A stretch of 64,000 nt of DNA, taken from the NCBI GenBank assembly GCA_949472775.1, contig CASWVG010000003.1, forward strand, positions 54,075 to 118,074, read 5' to 3'. The DNA is from an uncultured Lachnospiraceae bacterium (lineage in GTDB: Bacteria; Bacillota; Clostridia; Lachnospirales; Lachnospiraceae). Each line of letters opens with the position of its first letter. Position 1 is the first letter of the stretch. This document shows, in pieces, positions 1 through 8,920 of the stretch. A model generated the notes under the pieces. It was given only the letters and a program-made list of their open reading frames with translations, was not told the DNA's origin and searched no databases. A program made the translations under genes and the position numbers.

Positions 1-1449
1 GAGCTTTTGATAGCGGTTGTTATTCTTGCTATTATCGTGATTCCGCTTATGAATCTGTTTGTCTCTTCCAACCGGATTAACATCAAGTCCAGAAAGACCC
101 TGCGTGCCACCACGGTGGCGCAGGATATCATGGAAGGGCTGAAGGCATATGATATCGATGAGATCAAAGAGCAGTTCGCAGACCCGTCGAATGGCTTCTA
201 TGTGATAGACAGCAGGATGATCAAGGGAAAAGTGGAGGAGCGGAGTGATCTGGAGGCCGGTCCCTCGGGAGCGGCAGTGCCCGGTCTCTATGTGTTCAGT
301 ATGGAGCAGCTTGCCATGCAGGGCAGCGAGTACGACGCGAAGATCGAGGTGGATGGCAGGAGATACATGAATCCGCTGAACCCGGATCCGTCGAAACCGG
401 CGGATGACCCGGCTAACCGTGCCCTCAACAGTGCGGATCTGGCGGACGCCAGAAGCATCGACAAGAAGAACGGCACCTTTGTGGAGGAGGAAAAGTATCG
501 GCAGGCGGCGCTTGCGAGCGCCTTCAAGTTCGGCGATATGAAGGACGCCATCCAGGGAAGACTGAAGGCGTCGGGGGTTGCGGACGCGGATCTCGAGACG
601 GCGTATGATAAGCTTCAGGATGCGACCGACCCTTCTTACGTCTGCTATAAGAATGCGGCATCTTTTTTTGACCAGATCAGTCGAACGATTACGATCGAGC
701 TGTCGGTCAGCGGGGATGTGGATGAGGATGGACGCCCTAAGGTGGACATGGAAGTCACACAGGTTTACGATTTTATCTATAAGGATGTGAACGGTGCGGA
801 TGTGGAGTGGCACACCTCGGGCGATATGGGTTCCGGCGTTATGGTGAACAAGGTGCCCTGCGGTAAGATTACAAAGACGAAGGACGATAAGGTCAACGTC
901 AATCTCTTCTATTATCCGCTATATGGTGCGTCTACGCCCGATACGATCATCATAAAAAACGGTTCGGGAGCCGATTTGAATCTTCTGATCGCGAAACAGC
1001 GGCATGAGACAACCGATGCGTCTGGAATGCCTGTTCTGACCGATCCGGAATATCTTTCCGACCCGCAGTTGATGGCGGCGGAGCTGAATTATAAGGCGGT
1101 TGTAGAGATATTGGATGGACACGGGGCAGCCCTTCATAAAGACAAATTTCTGCTGAAGACAAATCTTGGCTTAAATCTGGTGGGGAAGAAATATCTGGCA
1201 GGTGCGCCGATAGAGCGTCCGGAGCAGCTTAAGATTAACGGAACAGGTATGGATCTGAGCGGAACCAGCGATATGAATATTTTCACGCTGGATGGCGTGC
1301 GCAGCCCTATGGGAAGAGATCCGCTGCCCGGCGAGACCACGGAGCTGATCTACGATGTGACGGTCAGCATCTATCAGGCAGGAGCGGCGGCAAACGGGTT
1401 CCCCGAAGATATGCGGATGGTAGTGATCGGGGGCAGCACGACGAACTGA
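1..1449 (+). CDS. PilV-like minor prepilin (5' end outside window)
   Basis: The reading frame is open from base 1, which encodes ELLIAVVILAIIVIPLMN, the hydrophobic helix that follows a type IV prepilin cleavage site with its Glu at +5. The leader peptide and start codon are upstream of the window. The visible part is 482 residues, far longer than the roughly 150-200 of a typical minor pilin. After the helix comes a SSNRINIKSRKTLRATTVAQDIMEGLKAY stretch of the kind seen in PilV proteins (shown here only as the start of that region), then a soluble domain with no family I recognise. The stop is 14 bases before the next pilin-like gene, so they are co-transcribed. Expected role: part of a pilus or pseudopilus tip complex. 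Prepilin class is secure; the PilV assignment is by order and similarity of the helix region. Confidence 0.75.
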   Translation, partial: ELLIAVVILAIIVIPLMNLFVSSNRINIKSRKTLRATTVAQDIMEGLKAYDIDEIKEQFADPSNGFYVIDSRMIKGKVEERSDLEAGPSGAAVPGLYVFSMEQLAMQGSEYDAKIEVDGRRYMNPLNPDPSKPADDPANRALNSADLADARSIDKKNGTFVEEEKYRQAALASAFKFGDMKDAIQGRLKASGVADADLETAYDKLQDATDPSYVCYKNAASFFDQISRTITIELSVSGDVDEDGRPKVDMEVTQVYDFIYKDVNGADVEWHTSGDMGSGVMVNKVPCGKITKTKDDKVNVNLFYYPLYGASTPDTIIIKNGSGADLNLLIAKQRHETTDASGMPVLTDPEYLSDPQLMAAELNYKAVVEILDGHGAALHKDKFLLKTNLGLNLVGKKYLAGAPIERPEQLKINGTGMDLSGTSDMNIFTLDGVRSPMGRDPLPGETTELIYDVTVSIYQAGAAANGFPEDMRMVVIGGSTTN

Positions 1450-1463
1450 CAAGGGGTATAGGT

Positions 1464-4046
1464 ATGAGAAGAGCAGGCGGCAAAATGGCACAGCTTGTAA
1501 AGCTGGCAAAAAAGAGATGTGACAACAGGGGGTCCGCCATTGTCATCGTGATTATTGCGATGGCGATGATCGGGATTCTTGCTACGACTATGCTCTGGAT
1601 GGCATACATGAACTATATGATAAAGGTGGCGGATATCCGCAATAAGAACAGCTTTTACACCGCCGAAGAAGTGGTGGAGCAGGTTATGTCGGGATTGCGG
1701 CGGGAATCCGCGGAGGCGGTGGGCATCGCTTACCGGGATGTGCTCGCCAACTGGGATAATCTGGACTCAGAGGCGGCGCGTTCCAACGTCTTTATGACCA
1801 CCTATCTGGATACGCTGGTTGAAAAGCTGAAGGATCCGGCGCGCGGATCCGCGTTCTATGACCGAAAAATACTGGAAGCCTATGTGGATGCGGCAAACTT
1901 CCCGCGCGGCGTGGTTAACCCGGCGGGGGGCGTTGACGTGGCGGCATGGGATAACGGTGGGCCTGTCACTGAGCCGCTTAGCGATTCAGTGATGGAGATT
2001 GTGAACAATAACAGCATTATCCTGAAAAATGTCTATGTTTCCTGCACGGACAGTGACGACAGGGTTTCCATCGTCCAGACGGACATTTGTCTGGATGTGC
2101 CGAAACTGGTCTTTGAGAACAGCGGCTCCATAGACGCGTTGTATCAGTATTCTCTGATTGGTAACAAGGGAATTGATGTGCATGTGCCCGGCTCGCTCAG
2201 AACCGAGGGCAGTATCTACGCGGGTACGGATGCGAACGGCAAGGGTGGTCTGCAGGTCGGCAAAGATACGGTTGCCGCTACGCAGATGATCATGGAGAAT
2301 GCTTTGCGCGTGATTTCCAAGGGCGATATCAAAGTGGATCGGGTGTCAAGTCTGCTGGTCCGGGATGTACTTGAACAGGATAACCGCGTGTACGCGAAGA
2401 ACATTTCTTTATACAGTGCGACGGCGAGTTTTGACAGCAAGGTCTACGTAGCGAACGATCTGACCCTGGACGGTGTCGGTAGCAGGGTTGCGCTGACGAA
2501 AGAATATTACGGTTACGGTAACGCGGTTTCCAACGGATTGCCGGGGGAGGAAGCGATAGATTCCTCGGCGAGCAGCGCCATTATCATTAACGGCAAAGAT
2601 TCCACGGTGGATATGTCGTCCGTGAAGAGGCTGCTGATCGCCGGGCATTCCTATATCGGGCAGGATGCGACCAGCACCGAGGCGGCATATAATAAAGCAC
2701 AGATCGAGGCGGGTCTTCCACCGACATCACCCAGAACCCCGGTAATGATGGGCGAGTCTATCGCCGTAAAGGGCGGCCAGGTGGCTTATCTTGTCCCCGC
2801 GGAGTGTATCGGAACGCTGAAGGGGGAGAGCGAGATCGGTCAGAACCCTATAAACGCCAGTAAGGAAAATGACATTATTGACTTCACGGCGGCGTATGGC
2901 GCCGATTTTCAGGAAGTGGATTTTAACAGGAAGGTCTATCGCCTCGGCGGCAAGTCCTTAAGTGAGTTCGGGGTGGCAGATATGAACCATATCAGAAAGG
3001 TTTATGCGCCTTATCGCAACGGTACGCTGCTTTACTATTATCTGGTCATGGATAAGGATAATGCGGAACGCTACTTCGTGCAGTACTACGATTTCCATGC
3101 AAACAGGGAAGAGATTGACACTTATTTTAACAGATACCTTTCGGGCGGATTCCAGCTCGGAGATTTTTCGGACCCGAAAAACCAGTATACGATTCTCGGC
3201 AACAGCCTCGTGAGCAGCGCCCTCTCGTCTAGCGGCGTGACCCTGCTTACGGGTGTTGACCAGACGACTTTAAATCCTCCTGCGGGTGGCACCGGAGGAG
3301 GCGGAACGCCGGATCCTTCTGATCCCCCGGTTGTTGATCCGGACGCTTACACGGAGACCGGCATCAACGCGGAGGAAGTGGTGAACGACAAGACAGACGC
3401 GTCTGTGCTCGCGCTTGTCGGTCAGATAAAGAATGCGTACAAGAGCCTGACGTTTGATCTGACGGACAACGGCTCAGTTCCGTCCTTTGCAGATCCCGAC
3501 ATCACGACCGGTTCCGCTCCGTACGATCCGGCGAAGGCGTCGGAGTATGTGTTTAACAGCGTTATTAACTCTGTAAAGGTAGAGAAGTATCTGAATGACA
3601 ATCATTGGGACCATGTGAGTTATACGACATCTTCAGATAAATGGGCGTATCTTTCTAAAAACGATGTGACTTTGTCTGGACTCAGCGTGGTGTCTCCCAT
3701 TACAGGGCACAACTGCAGGGCGTCGGATTTAAGGCTGCTCGTCTGTCTTGGAGACGTGACGGTAGACTGCGATTTTACAGGGCTGATTATCGCGAAAGGA
3801 AAGATCACCGTGACCGGAGCGAACACCATCAGGCTTGGCGGGACGGATTTGGCGGGTGTGCTGGAGGCTGACAGCGTGCACTATCTGCCCGACGGCACTG
3901 GTGACAATATTAAGCCGATTGATATGTTTGTAAATGGCGGAGGCAGTATGCAAAACGGAGCGCAGGCGCCGGAGGTGAACGATGCGGGCAATCTGGTGCT
4001 CGATTACAGCGAGATTGTACGCTACATGAACTGGATTAAGAAGTAG
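1464..4046 (+). CDS. PilX-like giant minor pilin/surface protein
   Basis: The protein has 860 residues. Residues about 20-50 read NRGSAIVIVIIAMAMIGIL, a class III-signal-like helix without the GFTLxE motif, as in the PilX group (PilX normally has about 200 residues). The start ATG has AAGGGG upstream. The remainder, about 800 residues, is extracellular in prediction: rich in G, V, D and T with many short strand-like segments (residues about 225-420), then a Gly/Pro hinge (GGTGGGGTPDPSDPP, around residues 610-625), then another strand-rich domain to the end. No cysteine-rich or catalytic motif is evident. It sits between the PilV-like and GspH-like genes, so it probably joins the same fibre. 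The enlarged C-terminal part may be an adhesive or structural head; that is inference. Confidence 0.65.
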   Translation: MRRAGGKMAQLVKLAKKRCDNRGSAIVIVIIAMAMIGILATTMLWMAYMNYMIKVADIRNKNSFYTAEEVVEQVMSGLRRESAEAVGIAYRDVLANWDNLDSEAARSNVFMTTYLDTLVEKLKDPARGSAFYDRKILEAYVDAANFPRGVVNPAGGVDVAAWDNGGPVTEPLSDSVMEIVNNNSIILKNVYVSCTDSDDRVSIVQTDICLDVPKLVFENSGSIDALYQYSLIGNKGIDVHVPGSLRTEGSIYAGTDANGKGGLQVGKDTVAATQMIMENALRVISKGDIKVDRVSSLLVRDVLEQDNRVYAKNISLYSATASFDSKVYVANDLTLDGVGSRVALTKEYYGYGNAVSNGLPGEEAIDSSASSAIIINGKDSTVDMSSVKRLLIAGHSYIGQDATSTEAAYNKAQIEAGLPPTSPRTPVMMGESIAVKGGQVAYLVPAECIGTLKGESEIGQNPINASKENDIIDFTAAYGADFQEVDFNRKVYRLGGKSLSEFGVADMNHIRKVYAPYRNGTLLYYYLVMDKDNAERYFVQYYDFHANREEIDTYFNRYLSGGFQLGDFSDPKNQYTILGNSLVSSALSSSGVTLLTGVDQTTLNPPAGGTGGGGTPDPSDPPVVDPDAYTETGINAEEVVNDKTDASVLALVGQIKNAYKSLTFDLTDNGSVPSFADPDITTGSAPYDPAKASEYVFNSVINSVKVEKYLNDNHWDHVSYTTSSDKWAYLSKNDVTLSGLSVVSPITGHNCRASDLRLLVCLGDVTVDCDFTGLIIAKGKITVTGANTIRLGGTDLAGVLEADSVHYLPDGTGDNIKPIDMFVNGGGSMQNGAQAPEVNDAGNLVLDYSEIVRYMNWIKK

Positions 4047-4112
4047 GTTCCGTGCCTGCCGGCGGTTGTGGAAAGAATCGAAGAAAAGTGGGAAGGAAGC
4101 GGAAGTTTGGGT

Positions 4113-4697
4113 GTGGAAAAGCAAAGATTCAGCAAACGTCCTGGAATAAGAAGCAGAAGAGTGAATAATAACACATGTTATTGCTGCGATAACAATGGTT
4201 ACTCTTTGGTGGAACTGATCATTGTGATCGCCATCATTGCGCTGATTATAAGTACGGTGTTTTACTCTGTCATCATGGTGTTTGGCGCTAATGCCAAGAG
4301 CTGTGCAAACAATATCCAGCGTGCCATTGCGGACTGTAAGGTGACGTCAATGGGTAAGGCCTCCGCCTACATGGAGCTTTACCGGGATTCGGATCAGAAT
4401 GTGTATACGCGGATGTATGTTATGGACAGCGGCAGTGGCGCGTATGTGCCGTCGGACCCGCAGAAGGTGGGAACGAGCAGGGTGTATGTGGCATACACAC
4501 CCAAGAGCGGATCGGAGACGGAGCTCACGGCGGGAAAGAAAATCGAGATCCGGTTTAACCGCGCGAGCGGCGGTTTTGCGAAGGATGCGGTGAGCGGCGA
4601 TATTTATGAAAAGCTCCATGTGCGGGCAGGCAGCAAGAAGTACGAGATTGTGCTGACGGAGCTTACGGGAAAGTCGGAGGTACAGTTGGCGCCGTAG
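4113..4697 (+). CDS. GspH/FimU-like prepilin
   Basis: A clear prepilin: NNGYSLVELIIVIAIIALII contains the cleavage Gly, the +5 Glu and the polymerising helix, followed by a soluble domain of about 130 residues. The mature size (about 160 residues) is normal for a minor pilin. The start is uncertain. GTG at 4113 has GGAAG seven bases upstream and is preferred (194 residues); GTG 4068 has no visible ribosome binding site; GTG 4161 would give a short 13-residue leader NNNTCYCCDNN. The leader contains three cysteines close together, which is unusual. It lies 66 bases after the PilX-like gene and before the PilW-like gene, so the four genes form a minor-pilin set. Confidence 0.75.
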   Translation: MEKQRFSKRPGIRSRRVNNNTCYCCDNNGYSLVELIIVIAIIALIISTVFYSVIMVFGANAKSCANNIQRAIADCKVTSMGKASAYMELYRDSDQNVYTRMYVMDSGSGAYVPSDPQKVGTSRVYVAYTPKSGSETELTAGKKIEIRFNRASGGFAKDAVSGDIYEKLHVRAGSKKYEIVLTELTGKSEVQLAP

Positions 4698-4902
4698 CCG
4701 TGGTGAGTATATCGGATAGATTGGACAGATATGAGGTAATGAGAGGGTTAACGGGCCGGGGCGGATGCAGTGGTGCGGATATGCAGGCAGGAAGGCAGGA
4801 TATGTGCCAGGCAGATGCGACGGACACTAGAAAGCGGCGTGCCGGGAAGGAAAAGCCGGTTGTGCCGTGGAAGGTTATCGGGAAGAGCAGCGGGGTGAAA
4901 AA

Positions 4903-7900
4903 ATGCGTGTGAGAAAGGATCAGAAGGGCTTTACCTTAGTGGAAGTATTGATCGCGACGGCAATTTTGTCCATCGTTGTACTGACGGTGTGCACCTTTAT
5001 TGTGGTCGGTTCCAGGAGCTATGCGACGGCGAACAGCGATATCAATGTGCAGCAGGAGGCGCAGCTTTCCCTGAATCAGATGTCGGATGTGCTGATTGAT
5101 ACGACACGGAGCGTAAATTATATAGGCTACGACGAGAGCGGAAGCACCTCCGATACAGCCTTGAAGGATGCAGAGTTTGCTTTTACGCCCAAAGATAAGA
5201 GCCTGGTAATGTTTAACGGCGTGGTGGAGGAGACGGCGGCACCCGGCGGTGGGACGACTACGAAGGTGGATGCGGGAAACGGCAACAAGCATTACCATTT
5301 TTATTGGAGTCAGGATGCGGAGAAGCTTTACTATGCAGAGCTGGATGTGGATCCTATCAATGATGTGGACACGTCGGCTGTCTCCGCCCGGTTTCCGGCG
5401 CCCCCGACCTATGATCCCAGCAATCCGTCGGCAGTTCCGGCAGACTGGGTCGTGCTGGCGAGCCATGTGACGGATTTTTCAGTGGATTTGAGTCAGGTGG
5501 AGGAGAAGCGCGTGGTACAGCTTACCTTGATCTTTCGGGACGGCAGAAAAGAGTATGTGACCTCCAATAACGTGACCATCCGCAACAAAGTGGGTGTCAA
5601 CGACGCGGAGCTGGATCCTTTGAATAAGAAAAAGACACTCTCTATCGCGGCAAGGGATAAGGGTGTGATTATAGAGCCCGGAGAGTCCTACCATTTTTCC
5701 ACCCCGAAGGTGACGGGTGAGAATGTGGCTGACAGGAGCGTTACCTGGTCTGTCGTAACGCAGAGCAGCCGTTCGGGCAGTACTACATTTACGGATGATG
5801 CGAACGGTATCCTGCAGGTAGCGACAGACGAACCGGCGGGGACAGTTACGGTTAAGATAGAGACCAACGCAGTGGATTCGGACGGAAACCATGCGTCCTG
5901 CACGGTGGATGTATACATAAAAAGAGTTAACTCGGTAGCTCTGACGAAAACAGCGGACGATAATCCGGACAATGGTCCGAGGGAAGTATCGCCGGGCTGC
6001 ACGTTTACGGTATCGGCGACTGTAGGGGGAGTCAAAATAGGAAAAACCTGTAATGTGTGTGGTGAAGACACCTCGATAGACAAACAGGTTTCCTATGAAG
6101 GGAATCCGTACGGGTGCGGGTACATATGGCGTGTTTATAATCCGAGCGCCTCCGGGGACGGACAGTATGATCCGACACTGTATGTGGAGATCGTAGAGAG
6201 TGCGGCGGATCATGCAACGTTCCATGTGAAGGATTCAGCGCCCACTTCGGATAAAACAGTCTCACACGGCTTTGTCATACAGGCGGTCTCGCTTTTGTCC
6301 CTGTGCGACAACGCGAAGGGCAGACATTATGACGGAGTGCCGGGAATCGAAACCGGGTGGGTACCAGGTGCGATTGATTTTACGGTTGTGAAGGGCAAGG
6401 AGTCTGCGGAACCGTACAAAGGCAAGCTGAAATACGGTGTGAACGATCTGCATGAGGAGGTACGCGCGGGTCTGCCCACAGATTTTGGCAAATATGTGAC
6501 TGCGGTTCGTGTGAAGGATAATTCGGGGAAGGAACCGGATAAAATAGTGCTGCATTATACAACCGGCGACGGCGCCAATTATCGTATCAGCCCCGATTTG
6601 TTTGATCTGGACTTGAACGGAAGCTATACCTTCTATATGCAGGCAATTTTCCCCATACCGGAGGATCGGTATGTGCCGGGACATGGAGGCACAGAGGATG
6701 ACGATGCTACGATCTGGAAGGAGTATTACGATAACATTCAGGGGAATACGGCGTCTGAAGGGTATACAGGGACGAAATACAGACACGGCAAGGTATTTTA
6801 TGCAAAACTGGACAGACCGAAGCTTACCTATGCATATAAAGGGGTGGAGTACACGGGGAAGAATATCACCTATGATCCGGTCAATATCTTTACGGTAGGA
6901 CTCGGCACTGGCATTGTGGGTGAGATCAGACCCAGCAAGTACGAAAATATCGTGGAGGATAATTCTGTCTGGAATATGATGGCCAACAGCCTCTATGAGG
7001 GGGATGGGGACAGTCTGTCCGGGTGGAACAAATTGTATTATGTGGACGAAGATTCCCTTATAGTCAATAAAGACAATCAGGGTAACGAATCCTATTCGTT
7101 TAATTATCATGGGAAAAATACGCTGGCGGACGGCGCTGTGCAGATCGATCCCAGAGGCAGTATGTTTTTGAAACTGAACAGCAACAATCATATGGAGAAA
7201 GCATGCGGCAGTTATCATATTGTACCCGGCATGGTGTACAAAAATAAGGATCCCGGTTGTTTTCATATTATCGGTTACGCTGGATTTAATCTTCCAAATC
7301 TGAAGCGGGAGGCGCGTTACTATGAATTTGACGACAGTACGATCCATGTGAGAATCACAGATGAGTTTACCATGGATATCGACCATCCTGACTTTAAGGG
7401 GCAGGCGATGTTTCCGCTGCCGAAGGAAATGAAGAATAATCCGCTGTTCCCGAACATCAACAGTCTGGACTGGCAGACGACAGCCAGCAAATTGACGGTG
7501 AGGGCGAAGAGAGACAACAGCGGGAATTCGGAGGATCTGACTTTTAATTATGTCCGTTACCGTTATATCAAGTCGGAGAATGCCTGGGAGGTAGAGCCTG
7601 TCCGACATGAGTACCGCATGGGATCACAGAAGATTTTCGTCCATTCCTACGGTATTTATAAGTGCGGGGAAAGCGATAAGAAATGGGTATGTATCAAACG
7701 GGGCGGTACCACGGAGAAAGAGTTCACAATCCAGCGGTTTGACTTTAACAATGGCAGATATCGTGCCGATTTCCCGCTTCCTACGGAAAGGGATTTCCCG
7801 TTTGCGGACGGAGCAGGGGAGATAAAACGTACACTGGAGCTTTTTGACAGCAATATGAATCAGGCACAAAATGTGCCGACGTTCCTTGTGAGCTGTAAGA

Positions 7901-8760
7901 AGAATGGTGAGGAATATGAGATCGAGTTCCGGACAGAGAACAGGGAGAGTGAGTGGGATAAAAATAACCACAAGATAAGAGTTGTTTCCTATGGAACTTA
8001 TATATGGCGCCCGGGTCAGACTGAGTGGACATGGACGAAAGGAAACAGCGTCGACTACAAGACCGATTTCGTGCCGACACTGAAGGATCTAAAATTGACC
8101 GACGGTATTACCTATATGATGGATTATCCACTGCCGACAGATAATAGTTTCCCGTTTAAGAAGACTGGAGATATTATTCAGTGCAATGATGAGAAGGCAT
8201 ATGATCAGATCAATGATTCTCTTGCGGCAAATGTAAAGGAACCGTTCAAGAATCAGAGTATCGAAGCGAAGTATACTGTGACAGGTGGTGTGCATACGAT
8301 CTGGTTCTATAAGAGTGAGAAAGTAGCGCCATATAATCAATATAGCCATAAGTGGAAGACCACCACTTACGGAATATATGACTGGACGACGGGTAGCGAC
8401 AGCTGGAGTCTGCGGTCCGGAAGTGGGGAAAAAGTAGAATTTAGTACAGATTTTGAGCCGACGCTGTTTATAAAGATAAACGGTACAGATTATAAAATGC
8501 ATTTCCCGTTGCCGTCGGAGAACGAGTTCCCGTTTAAGAATGATGTAAGGGAAGTAACTTGTGATTCTTGGCCATTGTATTTGAAGGAAGATGAATTTGC
8601 AGAGGTGCCGATGAATGTGGAAGCGTGGGCAAAAGCAAAGTGCACCATCAATGGAGATACTTATACGGTCAAATTTACAAGAATGTGGTATCCTGAAGAT
8701 ACTGTGTTTGGCACATTTACCTGCCCGAAGAATGGAACGGAATGGACGAAGGTAAACTGA
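4903..8760 (+). CDS. PilW-like giant prepilin with C-terminal repeats
   Basis: The start is ATG 4903, with GGGGTGA seven bases upstream, giving a short basic leader MRVRKDQKG, then FTLVEVLIATAILSIVVLTV with the +5 Glu. Residues to about 240 look like PilW/PilJ (INVQQEAQLSLNQMSDVL, a segment of the N-terminal helix). The protein is 1285 residues; PilW is usually 250-350. A domain near residues 250-350 resembles an Ig-like bacterial surface domain (SVTWSVVTQS, TVKIETNA). From about residue 800 to the end there are four repeats of about 120 residues, each carrying a signature such as FPLPTERDFPF, YPLPTDNSFPF or FPLPSENEFPF, preceded by a YGxYxW-type strand. A CNVCGED/YGCGY pair (residues about 380-400) may bind metal. 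Probable pilus-borne surface protein; ligand unknown. Confidence 0.7.
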   Translation: MRVRKDQKGFTLVEVLIATAILSIVVLTVCTFIVVGSRSYATANSDINVQQEAQLSLNQMSDVLIDTTRSVNYIGYDESGSTSDTALKDAEFAFTPKDKSLVMFNGVVEETAAPGGGTTTKVDAGNGNKHYHFYWSQDAEKLYYAELDVDPINDVDTSAVSARFPAPPTYDPSNPSAVPADWVVLASHVTDFSVDLSQVEEKRVVQLTLIFRDGRKEYVTSNNVTIRNKVGVNDAELDPLNKKKTLSIAARDKGVIIEPGESYHFSTPKVTGENVADRSVTWSVVTQSSRSGSTTFTDDANGILQVATDEPAGTVTVKIETNAVDSDGNHASCTVDVYIKRVNSVALTKTADDNPDNGPREVSPGCTFTVSATVGGVKIGKTCNVCGEDTSIDKQVSYEGNPYGCGYIWRVYNPSASGDGQYDPTLYVEIVESAADHATFHVKDSAPTSDKTVSHGFVIQAVSLLSLCDNAKGRHYDGVPGIETGWVPGAIDFTVVKGKESAEPYKGKLKYGVNDLHEEVRAGLPTDFGKYVTAVRVKDNSGKEPDKIVLHYTTGDGANYRISPDLFDLDLNGSYTFYMQAIFPIPEDRYVPGHGGTEDDDATIWKEYYDNIQGNTASEGYTGTKYRHGKVFYAKLDRPKLTYAYKGVEYTGKNITYDPVNIFTVGLGTGIVGEIRPSKYENIVEDNSVWNMMANSLYEGDGDSLSGWNKLYYVDEDSLIVNKDNQGNESYSFNYHGKNTLADGAVQIDPRGSMFLKLNSNNHMEKACGSYHIVPGMVYKNKDPGCFHIIGYAGFNLPNLKREARYYEFDDSTIHVRITDEFTMDIDHPDFKGQAMFPLPKEMKNNPLFPNINSLDWQTTASKLTVRAKRDNSGNSEDLTFNYVRYRYIKSENAWEVEPVRHEYRMGSQKIFVHSYGIYKCGESDKKWVCIKRGGTTEKEFTIQRFDFNNGRYRADFPLPTERDFPFADGAGEIKRTLELFDSNMNQAQNVPTFLVSCKKNGEEYEIEFRTENRESEWDKNNHKIRVVSYGTYIWRPGQTEWTWTKGNSVDYKTDFVPTLKDLKLTDGITYMMDYPLPTDNSFPFKKTGDIIQCNDEKAYDQINDSLAANVKEPFKNQSIEAKYTVTGGVHTIWFYKSEKVAPYNQYSHKWKTTTYGIYDWTTGSDSWSLRSGSGEKVEFSTDFEPTLFIKINGTDYKMHFPLPSENEFPFKNDVREVTCDSWPLYLKEDEFAEVPMNVEAWAKAKCTINGDTYTVKFTRMWYPEDTVFGTFTCPKNGTEWTKVN
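7405..8757 (+). repeat. Four tandem FPLP protein modules in PilW-like gene
   Basis: Within the PilW-like gene the motif [FY]PLPxExxFPF recurs at about 7410 (degenerate, FPLPKEMKNNPLFPN), 7771, 8125 and 8503, a spacing of roughly 354-378 bases. Each is preceded by a SYGIY/SYGTY/TYGIY segment with W residues, and the protein ends with the first part of a further unit (VFGTFTCPKNGTEW). The DNA is diverged, so these are old duplications seen at protein level. Confidence 0.7.
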
Positions 8761-8818
8761 CGGCGCCAAAGCGGCTGATTTAGTAGCTGTGCCGGCACTG
8801 CGGCGGCAGATGTAGCGG

Positions 8819-8848
8819 TTGACATAAGGGAATACAATAAAGTACCAT
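8819..8848 (+). promoter_or_regulatory. Possible promoter before the 1842-residue gene
   Basis: TTGACA at 8819-8824, an 18-base spacer, then TACCAT (4 of 6 to consensus) at 8843-8848. The -35 is perfect but the -10 is poor. It would allow the downstream gene to be expressed apart from the pilins. Confidence 0.3.
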
Positions 8849-8920
8849 AAAAAGGAGAGAGTATGGTCGGAAACTGCGGCGTACAGTGATAATTGCCTGC
8901 TAAGAGAGAAGGTATTATAT

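Noticed and set aside
4700..4912. 70-codon frame between the GspH-like and PilW-like genes
   Set aside because: No ribosome binding site, composition like chance (R, G, D-rich), and it runs past the well-supported start of the next gene. The 205-base spacer remains unexplained.
6262..7608. 448-codon minus-strand frame opposite the PilW-like gene
   Set aside because: It lies opposite a supported repeat-bearing gene, has no ribosome binding site, and its protein has no family features.
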